From UBA1941 sp046329575 (GTDB lineage: Bacteria; Bacteroidota; Bacteroidia; Chitinophagales; LD1): a stretch of DNA of 64,000 nt. Shown one piece after another: positions 1 through 9,102 of this stretch (position 1 is its first letter; each line of letters opens with the position of its first letter). The notes under the pieces were generated by a model. The model was not told the origin of the DNA, searched no databases, and saw only the letters and a program-made list of their open reading frames with translations. Made by a program: the position numbers and the translations under genes. The stretch lies in assembly GCA_046329575.1 (NCBI GenBank), contig JAXLUJ010000008.1:1-64000 (forward strand), given 5' to 3'.

Positions 1-28
1 AGGAAACGTATCTCAAATATTATCTGGC

Positions 29-1153
29 ATGGAAAAAAAGATAACCATTGCCTTTGATGCCAAGCGTGCCTTTCGAAATAAGAGCGGATTGGGGAATTAT
101 AGCCGAACGCTGATTGGTGCTCTGCAAAAGCAATTTCCTGAACACCACTATGCACTCTACGCCTCTAAACGTCCAATACCCGAATATGCCCATTTTGCAG
201 AAGAGATGACCACTTACTATCCAGAAGGATGGTGGATGGCGGCACCGGTTCTTTGGCGCAGCTTCGGCATGGCGCGGGCAATAAATGCTGATGTTTTTCA
301 CGGCCTTAGTAATGAGTTGCCGTTGTTGAAGCGAACTGCTTTCAAAAAAGTAGTTACCATTCACGATCTGATTTTTTTAAAGCATCGGGAACAATATCCG
401 GTTATTGATCGTGCTATCTATGATTTTAAATCGAAGTGGGCCTGCACTTATGCCGATGCCATTATTGCAACCAGTGAAGAAACAAAGGAGGATATTGTTC
501 GTTTTTATGGTATTCCTGAAGATAAAGTGACGGTGGTTTATCAGAGTTGTGAACGGCAGTTTTTTGAAGTGCCGAACAATGAAAAGTTGGCGAATGTGCG
601 TCGCAAACTGCAATTGCCGGAGCGTTACATTTTAAATGTGAGTAGTTTTTACAGCCGGAAGAATCATGCGGCATTGATAGCTGCTTTCGAAAAAATTGCC
701 GGGCAGATAGAGGAGCATTTGGTGCTTTCAGGCCATGAGGGCGATTTGCGGGAAGCGGTGGAGCGGCGCATCGCTTCTTCAAAGTTTGCTTCGCGCATAC
801 ATCTTCTGCAAATTGCAAATGACGACCTTCCGGCGGTGTATGCTATGGCCACTGCATTTGTGTATCCCTCTTTTTTTGAAGGCTTCGGCATTCAACTTGC
901 TGAAGCCATGGCAATGAGAACGCCGCTGGTGATTTCAAACATTCGGTGTTTTAGAGAAGTGGCCGGCGATGCTGCTTTGTATTTCAACCCCAATGCTGAA
1001 GAGGAACTGGCAAAGCTGTTGCTGCAACTCCTTTCTTCAGGGCAATTGCAAAACGAATTGCGTGCGAAGGCACAAATTCGCTCGGTGATTTTTTCGCCCC
1101 AAAACTTTGCTGAACAAATCATGAAGGTTTACAAAAAGGTTTTAGAGTCGTAG
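29..1153 (+). CDS. Glycosyltransferase family 4 (GT-B fold)
   Basis: Predicted cytoplasmic sugar transferase that moves a sugar from a nucleotide donor onto a growing glycan. The N-terminal half has a glycine-rich acceptor-side loop (SGLGNYS, about residues 19-25). The C-terminal half has the donor-side EX7E signature of GT4 enzymes (PSFFEGFGIQLAEA, E284 and E292), followed by a PLVIS stretch. Its 374 residues are normal for the family. The ATG lies 28 nt from the window edge, so any upstream operon partner is out of view. It is convergent with the polysaccharide genes that end at 1400 and probably serves the same surface glycan. Donor and acceptor cannot be read from the sequence. Confidence 0.9.
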   Translation: MEKKITIAFDAKRAFRNKSGLGNYSRTLIGALQKQFPEHHYALYASKRPIPEYAHFAEEMTTYYPEGWWMAAPVLWRSFGMARAINADVFHGLSNELPLLKRTAFKKVVTIHDLIFLKHREQYPVIDRAIYDFKSKWACTYADAIIATSEETKEDIVRFYGIPEDKVTVVYQSCERQFFEVPNNEKLANVRRKLQLPERYILNVSSFYSRKNHAALIAAFEKIAGQIEEHLVLSGHEGDLREAVERRIASSKFASRIHLLQIANDDLPAVYAMATAFVYPSFFEGFGIQLAEAMAMRTPLVISNIRCFREVAGDAALYFNPNAEEELAKLLLQLLSSGQLQNELRAKAQIRSVIFSPQNFAEQIMKVYKKVLES

Positions 1154-1399
1154 AAAGGTGTATTTCGATTTTGTTAGAAATGGTAAGTTGTAATTTCGGG
1201 CCTGTTGCTCAAAAAAGAATTGCCAGGAGGGTGTGGCTGCCCGCGGTAAGGATAGGAGCGGAAAGCCCGCAAGCCGCGCCACTACGGCAATTCACAGAAC
1301 GGTGAGCCAAATCCGCGGCTGAGGACTTGCAGCGGATAGCCTGGCATCCGCCATAATTAAAACCTTAGAATTGATGCGTTCTCTAAGCCAAAAATTCGA
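1154..1399. repeat. Intergenic repeat mosaic between convergent genes
   Basis: No gene is seen here. The stretch carries two GC-rich modules that recur elsewhere. The segment about 1240-1285 (GGATAGGAGCGGAAAGCCCG) resembles 26605-26630. The segment 1313-1362 (CTGAGGACTTGCAGCG at its core) resembles 26768-26815 and, inverted, 63826-63848. This is therefore a dispersed intergenic repeat rather than unique spacer. No clear terminator with a T-run was found for either flanking gene. Confidence 0.6.
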
Positions 1400-2878
1400 T
1401 CAGAATTGGAAGTAGATAAATTGCGTAGCTTCAAATTTTCCGAAGAACAAAATGCCGTAAACTGCGCCAAAATAAATTGCCCAACGGAACACTGCAGGTT
1501 TTTCGCTGAACCAAACTTGCAGGGCTTTACGGTCCTGCATTTTATCAACCACAAACAATATAGCTAAAGCAACCGGTATAATCATCCAGTCGAGGATCTC
1601 GATGCCTTTGAAGTATCCGATTACCTGGAAGATTTTGTGCGTATGAACGATTGTGGCTAAATCGGTATCCCATCCGCGGCCTGCATTTTTAAGTATCACA
1701 AAAGCGTCGTGAAACGTATCGGCACGGAAAAACACCCAGGCTATCATCACCAAAACAAAGGTTACTGCCATTTCCTGTAAGCGATACCAAAGTGCATTCT
1801 TATTGATGCTCAACATGGCGCGCATGCGATCTTTGAAAGGCTGGAGCAAGCTACCGGCAATTTGATAGATTCCATGCAATGCGCCCCAAACAATGAAGGT
1901 CCAGTTAGCGCCATGCCATAGCCCGCTTACCATAAATACAATAAAGATATTTCGATACCATTTGATTTTTGACACGCGGTTACCGCCCAACGAAATGTAG
2001 AGATAATCTTTGAACCAGGTGCTGAGCGAGATATGCCAGCGTTTCCAGAAATCGGCAATGTTTCGTGAAAAATAAGGCCGGTCGAAATTTTTCATCAAGT
2101 GGAATCCCATAACTCTTGCCGAACCAATGGCAATGTCGCTATATCCTGAAAAGTCGCAGTAGATTTGAATCGAAAAGAACACCATGGCGAGGAGCACCGT
2201 AAGACCGTGATAATCGTTTGGATGCGCATAAACGCCGTTTACCAAAATGCATAAGCGATCGGCAATCACCACTTTTTTAAACATTCCCCAAGCCATCAGC
2301 CGCAACCCACTTACCGCCAGTTTATAATCGAAATGGTGTTCTTCACGGAATTGCCACAATAAATTTTGAGGACGTTCGATAGGGCCGGCTACCAACTGCG
2401 GATAGAACATCACATACAAACTGTAAATTCCGAAATGGCGCTCCGCTGGCTGATGGCCGCGATATACTTCAATAGTATAGCTCATTGCCTGAAAGGTGTG
2501 GAACGACAAACCGATGGGAAGGATGATATTCAATAAAGGAACATTGGTGGCGATGTTTAAGGAGTGCAGCAGTTCGTTCACATTCCCGATGAAAAAATTA
2601 TAGTATTTGAATACTGCCAGCACGCCGATGTTGGCCACGAGGCTCATCATAAGATAGAGCTTTCGTCGCGCACCTTGGGCATCTTCAATCATGATGCCGG
2701 CGATATAGTCGATGATGATCGTAAAGATCAGAATGAGGATATACACCGGGATGAAGAACATGTAGAAAACGCAACTGGCAATAAGCAGATGCAGCCAGCG
2801 CCACCGATGCGGTAACAGAAAGTACAGTATCGTTACAATTGGGAAGAACAATAAGAACTCCAGTGAGTTGAAAAGCAT
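1400..2878 (-). CDS. MBOAT-family membrane O-acyltransferase (AlgI/DltB-like)
   Basis: Predicted multi-pass inner-membrane protein that passes an acyl (often acetyl) group across the membrane for glycan O-acylation. It has the MBOAT signatures FWKRWHISLSTWFKDYLY with H282 and GLWHGANWT with H322, the two conserved histidines of the family, and about ten hydrophobic segments. Its 492 residues match AlgI-type proteins. The start codon shares one base with the stop of the upstream SGNH-like gene (TGATG at 2876-2880), so translation is probably coupled. AlgI-type enzymes normally work with a periplasmic SGNH/AlgX-like partner, and two candidates lie directly upstream in the same transcript. The substrate is inferred to be the polysaccharide handled by this cluster. 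Confidence 0.93.
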   Translation of the reverse strand: MLFNSLEFLLFFPIVTILYFLLPHRWRWLHLLIASCVFYMFFIPVYILILIFTIIIDYIAGIMIEDAQGARRKLYLMMSLVANIGVLAVFKYYNFFIGNVNELLHSLNIATNVPLLNIILPIGLSFHTFQAMSYTIEVYRGHQPAERHFGIYSLYVMFYPQLVAGPIERPQNLLWQFREEHHFDYKLAVSGLRLMAWGMFKKVVIADRLCILVNGVYAHPNDYHGLTVLLAMVFFSIQIYCDFSGYSDIAIGSARVMGFHLMKNFDRPYFSRNIADFWKRWHISLSTWFKDYLYISLGGNRVSKIKWYRNIFIVFMVSGLWHGANWTFIVWGALHGIYQIAGSLLQPFKDRMRAMLSINKNALWYRLQEMAVTFVLVMIAWVFFRADTFHDAFVILKNAGRGWDTDLATIVHTHKIFQVIGYFKGIEILDWMIIPVALAILFVVDKMQDRKALQVWFSEKPAVFRWAIYFGAVYGILFFGKFEATQFIYFQF

Positions 2879-3888
2879 CAGTGGTAAATTTTATTGAGAA
2901 TGGAAATAGCCACAGGCTCTTTGTAGTGGTGAGGATCGTAATAATTTCCTTCGAATGCGGTGTATTCGTTCACACCTGAAAAATCGTGTACGGCCGTAGT
3001 TCCAAAAATTTGTTGCAGTTTATTTTTATCGGATGGATGCAATTGTTGTTGATCAAAAAGCGGATTAATCACAATTTCCACACGTGTTCCGTTCTTCTTA
3101 AAAACTGCGGCAATTTCTTCTAACAACTGTTGCTGTTTTGAACCAATCACCGGCTTTGCCACTTTGTCGGCCGCGCGTGACTGAAAGCCCTCGCCATGAT
3201 CGGCATAAAACTTTAGGCTGTCGGCTTTCAACAAACTGTCGTATCCGGTATAATAAAAATTATTGTGACCGGCTTCAGTAGTGAAGTAGTTCGGTTTAAT
3301 TTGGAATGCGGTTCCGTCAAATGCGTGGCGATTTCCGGTTAGCCAAAATTTGATGAATCGCTTAAAGAAGAAATCGGTGAAATAGCTTTTTAGAAAAACG
3401 CTTTGAAATGCCAAAGCGTTTTCACCGCTTACTGCGGGATGTTTTATATGAATCACATCCTTATCATTCACTACATTCTTCAACAGTGATTCGTCAAGTA
3501 TTACCAGTGCTTGTTGAATGGGCACCCCTTCTGTTTCCAATAGTTTCACCTTTCCGTGCCAACCGAAAAGTGTTTCCGACAAAGCATCGTAATGATAGGC
3601 ATGGTGGCCTTCGGGAAGATAGCTTTCCCAAACATTGGTGTGATAAACGAAGGAGCGGGAACTACCGAAAATGAAAGCATTAAAACCGGCTGCCTTACCG
3701 GCGTGAAAATTTTGAGTTGAAACAAAATCGCGGTTCAGCTCATAAGGTTGCCAATTGTAATAATTGTGGAATTTTGTGGTGTGAAGTACTTTGTAAGGAT
3801 CGGCAATCAGGTAAACAGCAAAAAGCGCCACCGCCGGAAGCGCTACGAACAGGCATTTAAGCAATAAGGAAAAATAGCCTTGCTTCAT
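2878..3888 (-). CDS. Membrane-anchored SGNH-like protein, putative glycan O-acyltransferase partner (copy A)
   Basis: 336 residues with one N-terminal transmembrane segment (about 7-28) and a large, probably periplasmic, domain. GSSRS at 75-79 looks like the SGNH block I serine motif, and DPHH at 318-321 near the C-terminus fits the block V D-x-x-H pair. It is clearly paralogous to the protein at 5620-6651: both share a YNWQP-E-NRD stretch, HIKHP, a tyrosine-rich TTEA segment and a DFSG-N motif near the end. It overlaps the MBOAT gene by one base and the upstream gene by four (ATGA). By analogy with AlgX/AlgJ it may attach acyl groups delivered by the MBOAT protein. The family assignment is inferred from motifs only. 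Confidence 0.7.
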   Translation of the reverse strand: MKQGYFSLLLKCLFVALPAVALFAVYLIADPYKVLHTTKFHNYYNWQPYELNRDFVSTQNFHAGKAAGFNAFIFGSSRSFVYHTNVWESYLPEGHHAYHYDALSETLFGWHGKVKLLETEGVPIQQALVILDESLLKNVVNDKDVIHIKHPAVSGENALAFQSVFLKSYFTDFFFKRFIKFWLTGNRHAFDGTAFQIKPNYFTTEAGHNNFYYTGYDSLLKADSLKFYADHGEGFQSRAADKVAKPVIGSKQQQLLEEIAAVFKKNGTRVEIVINPLFDQQQLHPSDKNKLQQIFGTTAVHDFSGVNEYTAFEGNYYDPHHYKEPVAISILNKIYH

Positions 3889-5627
3889 GAGTTGGTAAGC
3901 AGATGTAACAACCGTTCAGCGGCTTTTGCATCGGTTGCAAATAAAAATTTTTTCTTTAAACGGCTGAAATCTTCTTGTTGCGATTGTTTTTGTTGCTGCA
4001 ACACCGCAATTGCAAAAGCCTCAAATGCGTCCACTGATTTCAGATTCGCCAGTGAAGGTTCATCTTGAAACGGGAAATAATCGGCCAGTGCGCGGTTGCC
4101 GTAATAACTTACAAAGCAGAATGGTTTTTCGAAATAGATGGCCTCAAGTACAATGCTGGAGGATTGGGTACACACCAAATCACTCCAGGCTATAGCATCA
4201 TTCAAATTTAACTCGTCGTGCATAAAGCAGCGCTGATTAGGGAAATTGTTTTTCGAAAGAATTTCTTTTACTACATCATCACTTTCTGAAGGATGTTTTT
4301 TAATAATGAAATTCCAGTTTTTTGAAGCGCATAATTTTGAAATAGCATCGCATAACAGCCCTTTTTCTTCATCGTGGATTTTGTTAGCGGCGCCCCAGGT
4401 GCTGGCAAAGAAAACTGTTGGAAGCGATGGGTTAAGTTGATGCGCCAGGAAAAAATCGGGTTTCGATTGCGGTACCGATATTTCATCAAACCGCAGATAA
4501 CCAATGGGTACATTTACCGGTGATGGATCGTTATATTTTTTCCAGGTTTGCACACTGGTTTCTCCAATACTTGCGCGAATGTCGAATCGAATATTGATGT
4601 CCATGATGGGCGCATCAAAAATTAATGCATATTCAGCATTTACGCTTTTCACCTTATGAAGTCTTGCACAATCGCTCACAGCCCTGCCCATGTCGGTATG
4701 CCCCAAAAACAAGGCACTATCGGGTTTCAGCAATTTCATCGATTCGCCGATCCAGGCATAGTATAACTCCAGATTATCCAAACTTTGATAATCGGAAAGA
4801 ACCGAATAACGTTGGTCTAATTTTGATAACGCGCTCCACAAATCCTTATGCCCCTGAAATGGAAGGCATCTAAAATCGGCCACATCATAAACCGCGCAGT
4901 TAGGGGATTGCAGGGCTTCGAAATTGGCTGCGCGCGAAGCGGCTATTCCTGTTGTAATCTTGATAACGGACAAATGAATATTGCCATCGGCTTTAGCCAA
5001 TTCAAAAAAGCGATGCAACAAGGTGACGTAATGGGGCGAGTCGTAGAGATAAACCGCAATATGTTTTTTAGCGGCCGAAGGATTTTTGAACAATAATCGA
5101 TTCTTCAATTGCCAGAAACGATAAAAAAATTTCTTCTGAAGCGATAGTTCCTCGGGTTTTTCTGTGGGTTCTAAAAACTGATAATGGGCTGAAAGGCTGG
5201 ATTGCAGAGCGTTTTCCGCCACGCGCATTTTATGGGTAAGCAGAAAATGGAGCTGATAATTTCCTTTGGTCTGCAATAATTTTTCGATCTCAGATACGCT
5301 GCATTGCAGAAAGTATTTTTCAGTAATTATTTTTTTAAACGTATCGAAAAGTAAACTAAAGGTGATATCCTCATTTGTTTCGCGGGTTTGCATGGCTGCA
5401 TTAGCCCGAAAGGTTTGCCCCTGAAGCGCGGCAATCACCATGCGCAGTTCGGCATTCATTTTTTCCACCGCATCAAAATCGAGTGTAATGGAAGGCGCAT
5501 TGATTTGATGCCGTTCCTCTTCTGAAAAGAAGTCAGATGTTTTTACAAAACCATGTTGTATCAGGCACTTCGGCGAGCTGAGGCCCGCATAGGCCTGTTC
5601 TGAATCAGTTATGTAGAACTCAATCAT
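3885..5627 (-). CDS. Putative polysaccharide/teichoic-type glycan transferase (GT-B-like C-terminal half)
   Basis: 580 residues, soluble, not confidently assigned. The C-terminal 250 residues resemble capsule-polysaccharide or CDP-glycerol-type transferases: a VFFASTWG stretch, an IIKKHPSE motif, a segment ending in WSDLVCTQSSSIVLEAIYF and then KPFCFVSYYG. This is the usual order of HP-x-E and TxSSS-x-x-x-E elements in that fold. The N-terminal 190 residues show no motif I recognise. It sits between the two paralogous SGNH-like genes with overlaps of 4 and 8 bases, so a role in the same glycan-modifying step is likely. It could alternatively be a surface carbohydrate biosynthesis protein without transferase activity. 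Confidence 0.6.
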   Translation of the reverse strand: MIEFYITDSEQAYAGLSSPKCLIQHGFVKTSDFFSEEERHQINAPSITLDFDAVEKMNAELRMVIAALQGQTFRANAAMQTRETNEDITFSLLFDTFKKIITEKYFLQCSVSEIEKLLQTKGNYQLHFLLTHKMRVAENALQSSLSAHYQFLEPTEKPEELSLQKKFFYRFWQLKNRLLFKNPSAAKKHIAVYLYDSPHYVTLLHRFFELAKADGNIHLSVIKITTGIAASRAANFEALQSPNCAVYDVADFRCLPFQGHKDLWSALSKLDQRYSVLSDYQSLDNLELYYAWIGESMKLLKPDSALFLGHTDMGRAVSDCARLHKVKSVNAEYALIFDAPIMDINIRFDIRASIGETSVQTWKKYNDPSPVNVPIGYLRFDEISVPQSKPDFFLAHQLNPSLPTVFFASTWGAANKIHDEEKGLLCDAISKLCASKNWNFIIKKHPSESDDVVKEILSKNNFPNQRCFMHDELNLNDAIAWSDLVCTQSSSIVLEAIYFEKPFCFVSYYGNRALADYFPFQDEPSLANLKSVDAFEAFAIAVLQQQKQSQQEDFSRLKKKFLFATDAKAAERLLHLLTNS

Positions 5628-6651
5628 GTTTGTAAATAGAGTCCATCAAAAGATTGGCGATATAAGGTTTGTAGTGCGAGGACTCATAATAATTGCCCAC
5701 CTGATTTGTAATAAAATTTTGACCTGAGAAATCGTAAACGTTTTCATCGCCAAAAATTTTCTTCAATTGTTGTAAGTCAGCAGGCGCAATTTTTTTCTGA
5801 TCATAGAGCGGGCTGATCAGAATCTTCATTGTAGTGCGATTTCGTTGGGTAATCTCATGTATCGCTTCCAGTAATTCGGTTTGTGAAGTGCCAATTACGG
5901 CTGGTGAAGTCTGTTCTGACAGAGGACGGGCATAAAATTCTTCTTTCTTAAAAACACTGTAATAGTCAACACTGTCTTCTTTTAATTTCTTTTCATAAAC
6001 TGAATAGTAGTAGTTGTTGGTGTAGGCTTCGGTAGTAATATATCCCGGAACTATGGCAAAAACATCTTTCATGTAGTTGTTGATGACGTGCCCGTTCAGA
6101 TGATAATGGATCCATTTAAAACAAAAAAATGAACTAAAAAAAGTTTTGATGAATACGGTGTGAAAGGAAAACAAGTTTTGAGATGAAATGCCGGGATGTT
6201 TGATGTGAACGGCATCTTCATCGTTCCTGGTTTTTGAAAGTAGAGATTGATCGCAAACCAGCAGCAGATTGTGAAGCGGAAGGTGGTGTTCATCAATGAA
6301 TTTCACTTTTTGATAAACGCCCCGAAGGGTTTCAGAAGCGGCATCATAATGAAATGGCTGGGTTACTGAAGGCGATTTTTCTTTCCAGGCATCAGTATGA
6401 AACGCCAGGGAACGTGAATTGCCCATGATGTAATCACTTGGCTTTTGGTGACGCCACAGCCTATATAGAAGATTTTCGAACGAAATGTAATCGCGATTAA
6501 TTTCGTTCGGTTGCCAATTGTAATAATTATTGAAATAGTAGTGATGTACCACTTTGAATGGATCACTATAAATGTATAAGGTTAGCAATGCCAATAATGG
6601 CGCTGCCAGAAGGAATGCTTTCCCTATGATTTTAGATGCGTTCGTATTCAT
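5620..6651 (-). CDS. Membrane-anchored SGNH-like protein, putative glycan O-acyltransferase partner (copy B)
   Basis: 343 residues, paralogue of the product of 2878-3888. It has one N-terminal membrane segment (about 8-29), then YNWQPNEINRD and GNSRS at 77-81 as the SGNH block I candidate. Near the end it has ESSH at 323-326 where copy A has DPHH, so the block V acid is Glu rather than Asp. That may mean changed or lost catalysis. The gene overlaps its upstream neighbour (the flippase) by four bases and its downstream neighbour by eight. Two diverged copies split by a transferase suggest duplication followed by specialisation, for example two acyl positions or one catalytic and one structural subunit. 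Confidence 0.68.
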   Translation of the reverse strand: MNTNASKIIGKAFLLAAPLLALLTLYIYSDPFKVVHHYYFNNYYNWQPNEINRDYISFENLLYRLWRHQKPSDYIMGNSRSLAFHTDAWKEKSPSVTQPFHYDAASETLRGVYQKVKFIDEHHLPLHNLLLVCDQSLLSKTRNDEDAVHIKHPGISSQNLFSFHTVFIKTFFSSFFCFKWIHYHLNGHVINNYMKDVFAIVPGYITTEAYTNNYYYSVYEKKLKEDSVDYYSVFKKEEFYARPLSEQTSPAVIGTSQTELLEAIHEITQRNRTTMKILISPLYDQKKIAPADLQQLKKIFGDENVYDFSGQNFITNQVGNYYESSHYKPYIANLLMDSIYKHD

Positions 6652-8084
6652 ATCATTTCGCGCAGGTGTTTTGCCTTTTGCAATAATGGAATGTGACGGT
6701 AACGTACGAAGAAAATGTAGGAAAGAAATGCCAGCATTACAAGGATAGGAATAGAAGTAGCAATGTAAGTGTACACCCTGCCCCAGTGATTGTTGGCTAC
6801 GAATACCGCTACCGCCATCAGCACTACCGACATTACAATCAGCAATGGCGTAATATTTCTAAAATTGAATCGGAAATCAGAAACCTGCTGTGCCCAATAA
6901 TATGTAAGTGCCACCTGAGCAGCTCTGCCGGCCATATTTGCAAAGGCTGCGCCTAAAAGCCCCACGCGTGGAATAAGGAACAAGTTCAGCGGCAGCGACA
7001 CCAATGCCAGTGTGGCATTGAGCAAGAAAAGCCGCCAGGCCTGCGACGTAAAGTAGAACAGCGGTATGGAAATAGTGACATACAAATAGCGGAAAATGTA
7101 GCTCACCATGATGAAAGGTACTACATATACTACTCCACTATAGTCGGCATGTTTTATGAAGTTGAAAACTGCAACCGGTGTAAGAATGCTGAGCGCCGCA
7201 ATTACAAGCAGAATCACCAAACCCATTCCGCGAAAAACCTGATTAATAGCGCCTGCCTTTCCTCTGAAATCTTCTTTGAACATTTCATACACCGAAGGGT
7301 ACATGGTGTTTTGAACCGATGTAATACTGATCTCCACAAATTGGGAAATACTCATGGCCAAACTATATACGGCCAAAGTGCTCATGTTGAAGTTATTCTC
7401 GATAATAATGCGATCCCAACTGCTGAAAATCGAACTCATTAAAACATAAAGAATCATCCAAAGCGAGTAACGGCTGGAACTTTTGAGAAAGCGATGGTCA
7501 AATCGAATCTTGATCTTGGCCAGAATATAAATCCAAAAAATAGCTGAATAGGCTAACAGGGTAAGGATTTTCACCCACAGAATACCTCCCACATCAAGTT
7601 TGAAATAAACGATAGCTAAAAATTCGGCTATAGTACCAATGATGAATGCGCCTCCTGCCAGCAAACCGTAATTTACAGCCTCATGGCGGTTGCGGAAATA
7701 AGATAAAATAACGCCATTAAGGATGCTGATGATGGCGTAAAGGAAAGCAGTTATACCAAATGGAATATAGGTGAAGGAGGGATCTTTGAACAGCAGATGA
7801 TGCAGTTGGTTGCCAAAAAACAACGATGCTAAAGTGACCAGTGATGCAAATCCTCCAATAGAGATCAGAATGGTTGAAACGTAGGCGTTCAGTATGTTTT
7901 CGCGATGCTTGTAATTGAAATAATAGCGAACAAACGATTGGTCAAGCCCCAGAGAAAGAAAAATGATCAATGCGCCTGAGAGGGTGCCATTCAGGCTCAT
8001 GATGCCAAAATCGCGTTGCTGCAAATATTTTAGATAGATAGGAAGAAGCACAATGCGCGAGGCGAAAGGCAATACGCCAAGCAC
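6648..8084 (-). CDS. Wzx-like polysaccharide flippase (MATE/PST superfamily), start uncertain
   Basis: Predicted 12-14-helix inner-membrane protein that flips lipid-linked glycan units to the periplasm. The hydrophobic profile and the opening FASRIVLLPIYLKYL are typical of the polysaccharide-transport family. The given start is a GTG at 8084, but the reading frame is open further up to a TAA at 8178-8180, which is also the stop of the upstream PhyH gene. Residues encoded upstream of 8084 (KRFLKASAIYSVLGV) look like genuine family N-terminus. No ATG, GTG or TTG lies in that frame between 8085 and 8177, so either a rare start (ATT, ATC or ATA) or a small sequence error is likely. It is co-transcribed with its neighbours. 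Confidence 0.85.
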   Translation of the reverse strand: MLGVLPFASRIVLLPIYLKYLQQRDFGIMSLNGTLSGALIIFLSLGLDQSFVRYYFNYKHRENILNAYVSTILISIGGFASLVTLASLFFGNQLHHLLFKDPSFTYIPFGITAFLYAIISILNGVILSYFRNRHEAVNYGLLAGGAFIIGTIAEFLAIVYFKLDVGGILWVKILTLLAYSAIFWIYILAKIKIRFDHRFLKSSSRYSLWMILYVLMSSIFSSWDRIIIENNFNMSTLAVYSLAMSISQFVEISITSVQNTMYPSVYEMFKEDFRGKAGAINQVFRGMGLVILLVIAALSILTPVAVFNFIKHADYSGVVYVVPFIMVSYIFRYLYVTISIPLFYFTSQAWRLFLLNATLALVSLPLNLFLIPRVGLLGAAFANMAGRAAQVALTYYWAQQVSDFRFNFRNITPLLIVMSVVLMAVAVFVANNHWGRVYTYIATSIPILVMLAFLSYIFFVRYRHIPLLQKAKHLREMI

Positions 8085-8177
8085 AGAATAAATTGCGGAA
8101 GCTTTTAAAAATCGTTTGATAAGGTTGTGCTTTTTTCCGATTGCGAATATATGTTTTACACCAACCTTTATGCAATC

Positions 8178-9095
8178 TTAAATTGGAGTAAAGCCCAGTT
8201 CCTCACCTTTTTTGATCAAATTAGCAGGAGGTGCTTTGTGTGCCATTTGCTGGTAAAAAGGCTCAGGCCGGGAACGTAGGAATTCCATGTATTTCATAGA
8301 ATCTTCGTTGTTACGACCCCAAACATGGAAGATTGAAAGTTTCCATTTGTCTTCCGGAATATCCTGTATTTGGCAAATTTTCGGGAAGGTGCCGCGATGG
8401 TCGAGAAGGTGGTCAAAAATCAGAAAGTCGCCTGCCTTGCTTGGAATGTCGTAGATCTCGCCTCCGTGAGGGTTCACGCGCTTATCGGTGCGTTCGGCAA
8501 AGTTCAGATACCAGTCGATGAAAGGCCGTAAGGGCGAATACTTGTAAAGATTATTGTTCTTAATTAAAATAACCGACTTGTCGATAGCGCGGCGAACCAT
8601 TGGGCGTGGCGCTTTATAGTCGATATGGGCATACTCATCAGAAGTTTTGTGTGAGCCCGGGATTACGGTTAATCCGCCGCCGTATTCGTTATTGTCCTGA
8701 AGATAGATACCGAATTTAGCCACGCGATGCGTTGGATTCAATTGAAAACGGTGGCCGATGCGGTGTTGGGTAGTAGCATCCTTGTGCCAGCCACCTGCAT
8801 ATTCGCGGAAATGAACAGGATATTCCGGAAACATGATAGGGTTTTCACCCAAAAGGTCCTTAATCACTTCAATTACCTGAGGCGTAAGAATAAGATCGAG
8901 AAATTCCGGAAAATAGCCATACAGGTCAACCATGCATTTCTCGGTATTGAACTCATTTTTTTTCCATTCACCGGTCTGGAAAATTTCAAGAAGCCGCTTT
9001 CGAATGGTAGCAATAGTTTCAGGTGTATAAACCCCCGGAACTTTGAGGAATCCGTTCTTTTCGTAATCGTTTTTTTGCTCGGTAGTTAGTATCAT
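8178..9095 (-). CDS. Phytanoyl-CoA dioxygenase (PhyH) family Fe(II)/2-oxoglutarate oxygenase
   Basis: 305 residues. Non-haem iron oxygenases of this family hydroxylate diverse small molecules using 2-oxoglutarate. The iron-binding facial triad is visible as WHKD (H104, D106) and a distal histidine in FDHLLDHRG (H233), with an Arg at 234 that may help bind the cosubstrate. A GGGLTVIPGSHK segment, typical of PhyH proteins, lies at about 139-150. The gene starts 7 nt after glmS and is followed in frame by the flippase ORF, placing it in the polysaccharide transcript. It may modify a sugar or lipid part of the exported glycan. The substrate is unknown. Confidence 0.88.
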   Translation of the reverse strand: MILTTEQKNDYEKNGFLKVPGVYTPETIATIRKRLLEIFQTGEWKKNEFNTEKCMVDLYGYFPEFLDLILTPQVIEVIKDLLGENPIMFPEYPVHFREYAGGWHKDATTQHRIGHRFQLNPTHRVAKFGIYLQDNNEYGGGLTVIPGSHKTSDEYAHIDYKAPRPMVRRAIDKSVILIKNNNLYKYSPLRPFIDWYLNFAERTDKRVNPHGGEIYDIPSKAGDFLIFDHLLDHRGTFPKICQIQDIPEDKWKLSIFHVWGRNNEDSMKYMEFLRSRPEPFYQQMAHKAPPANLIKKGEELGFTPI

Positions 9096-9102
9096 AAAGG
9101 TA

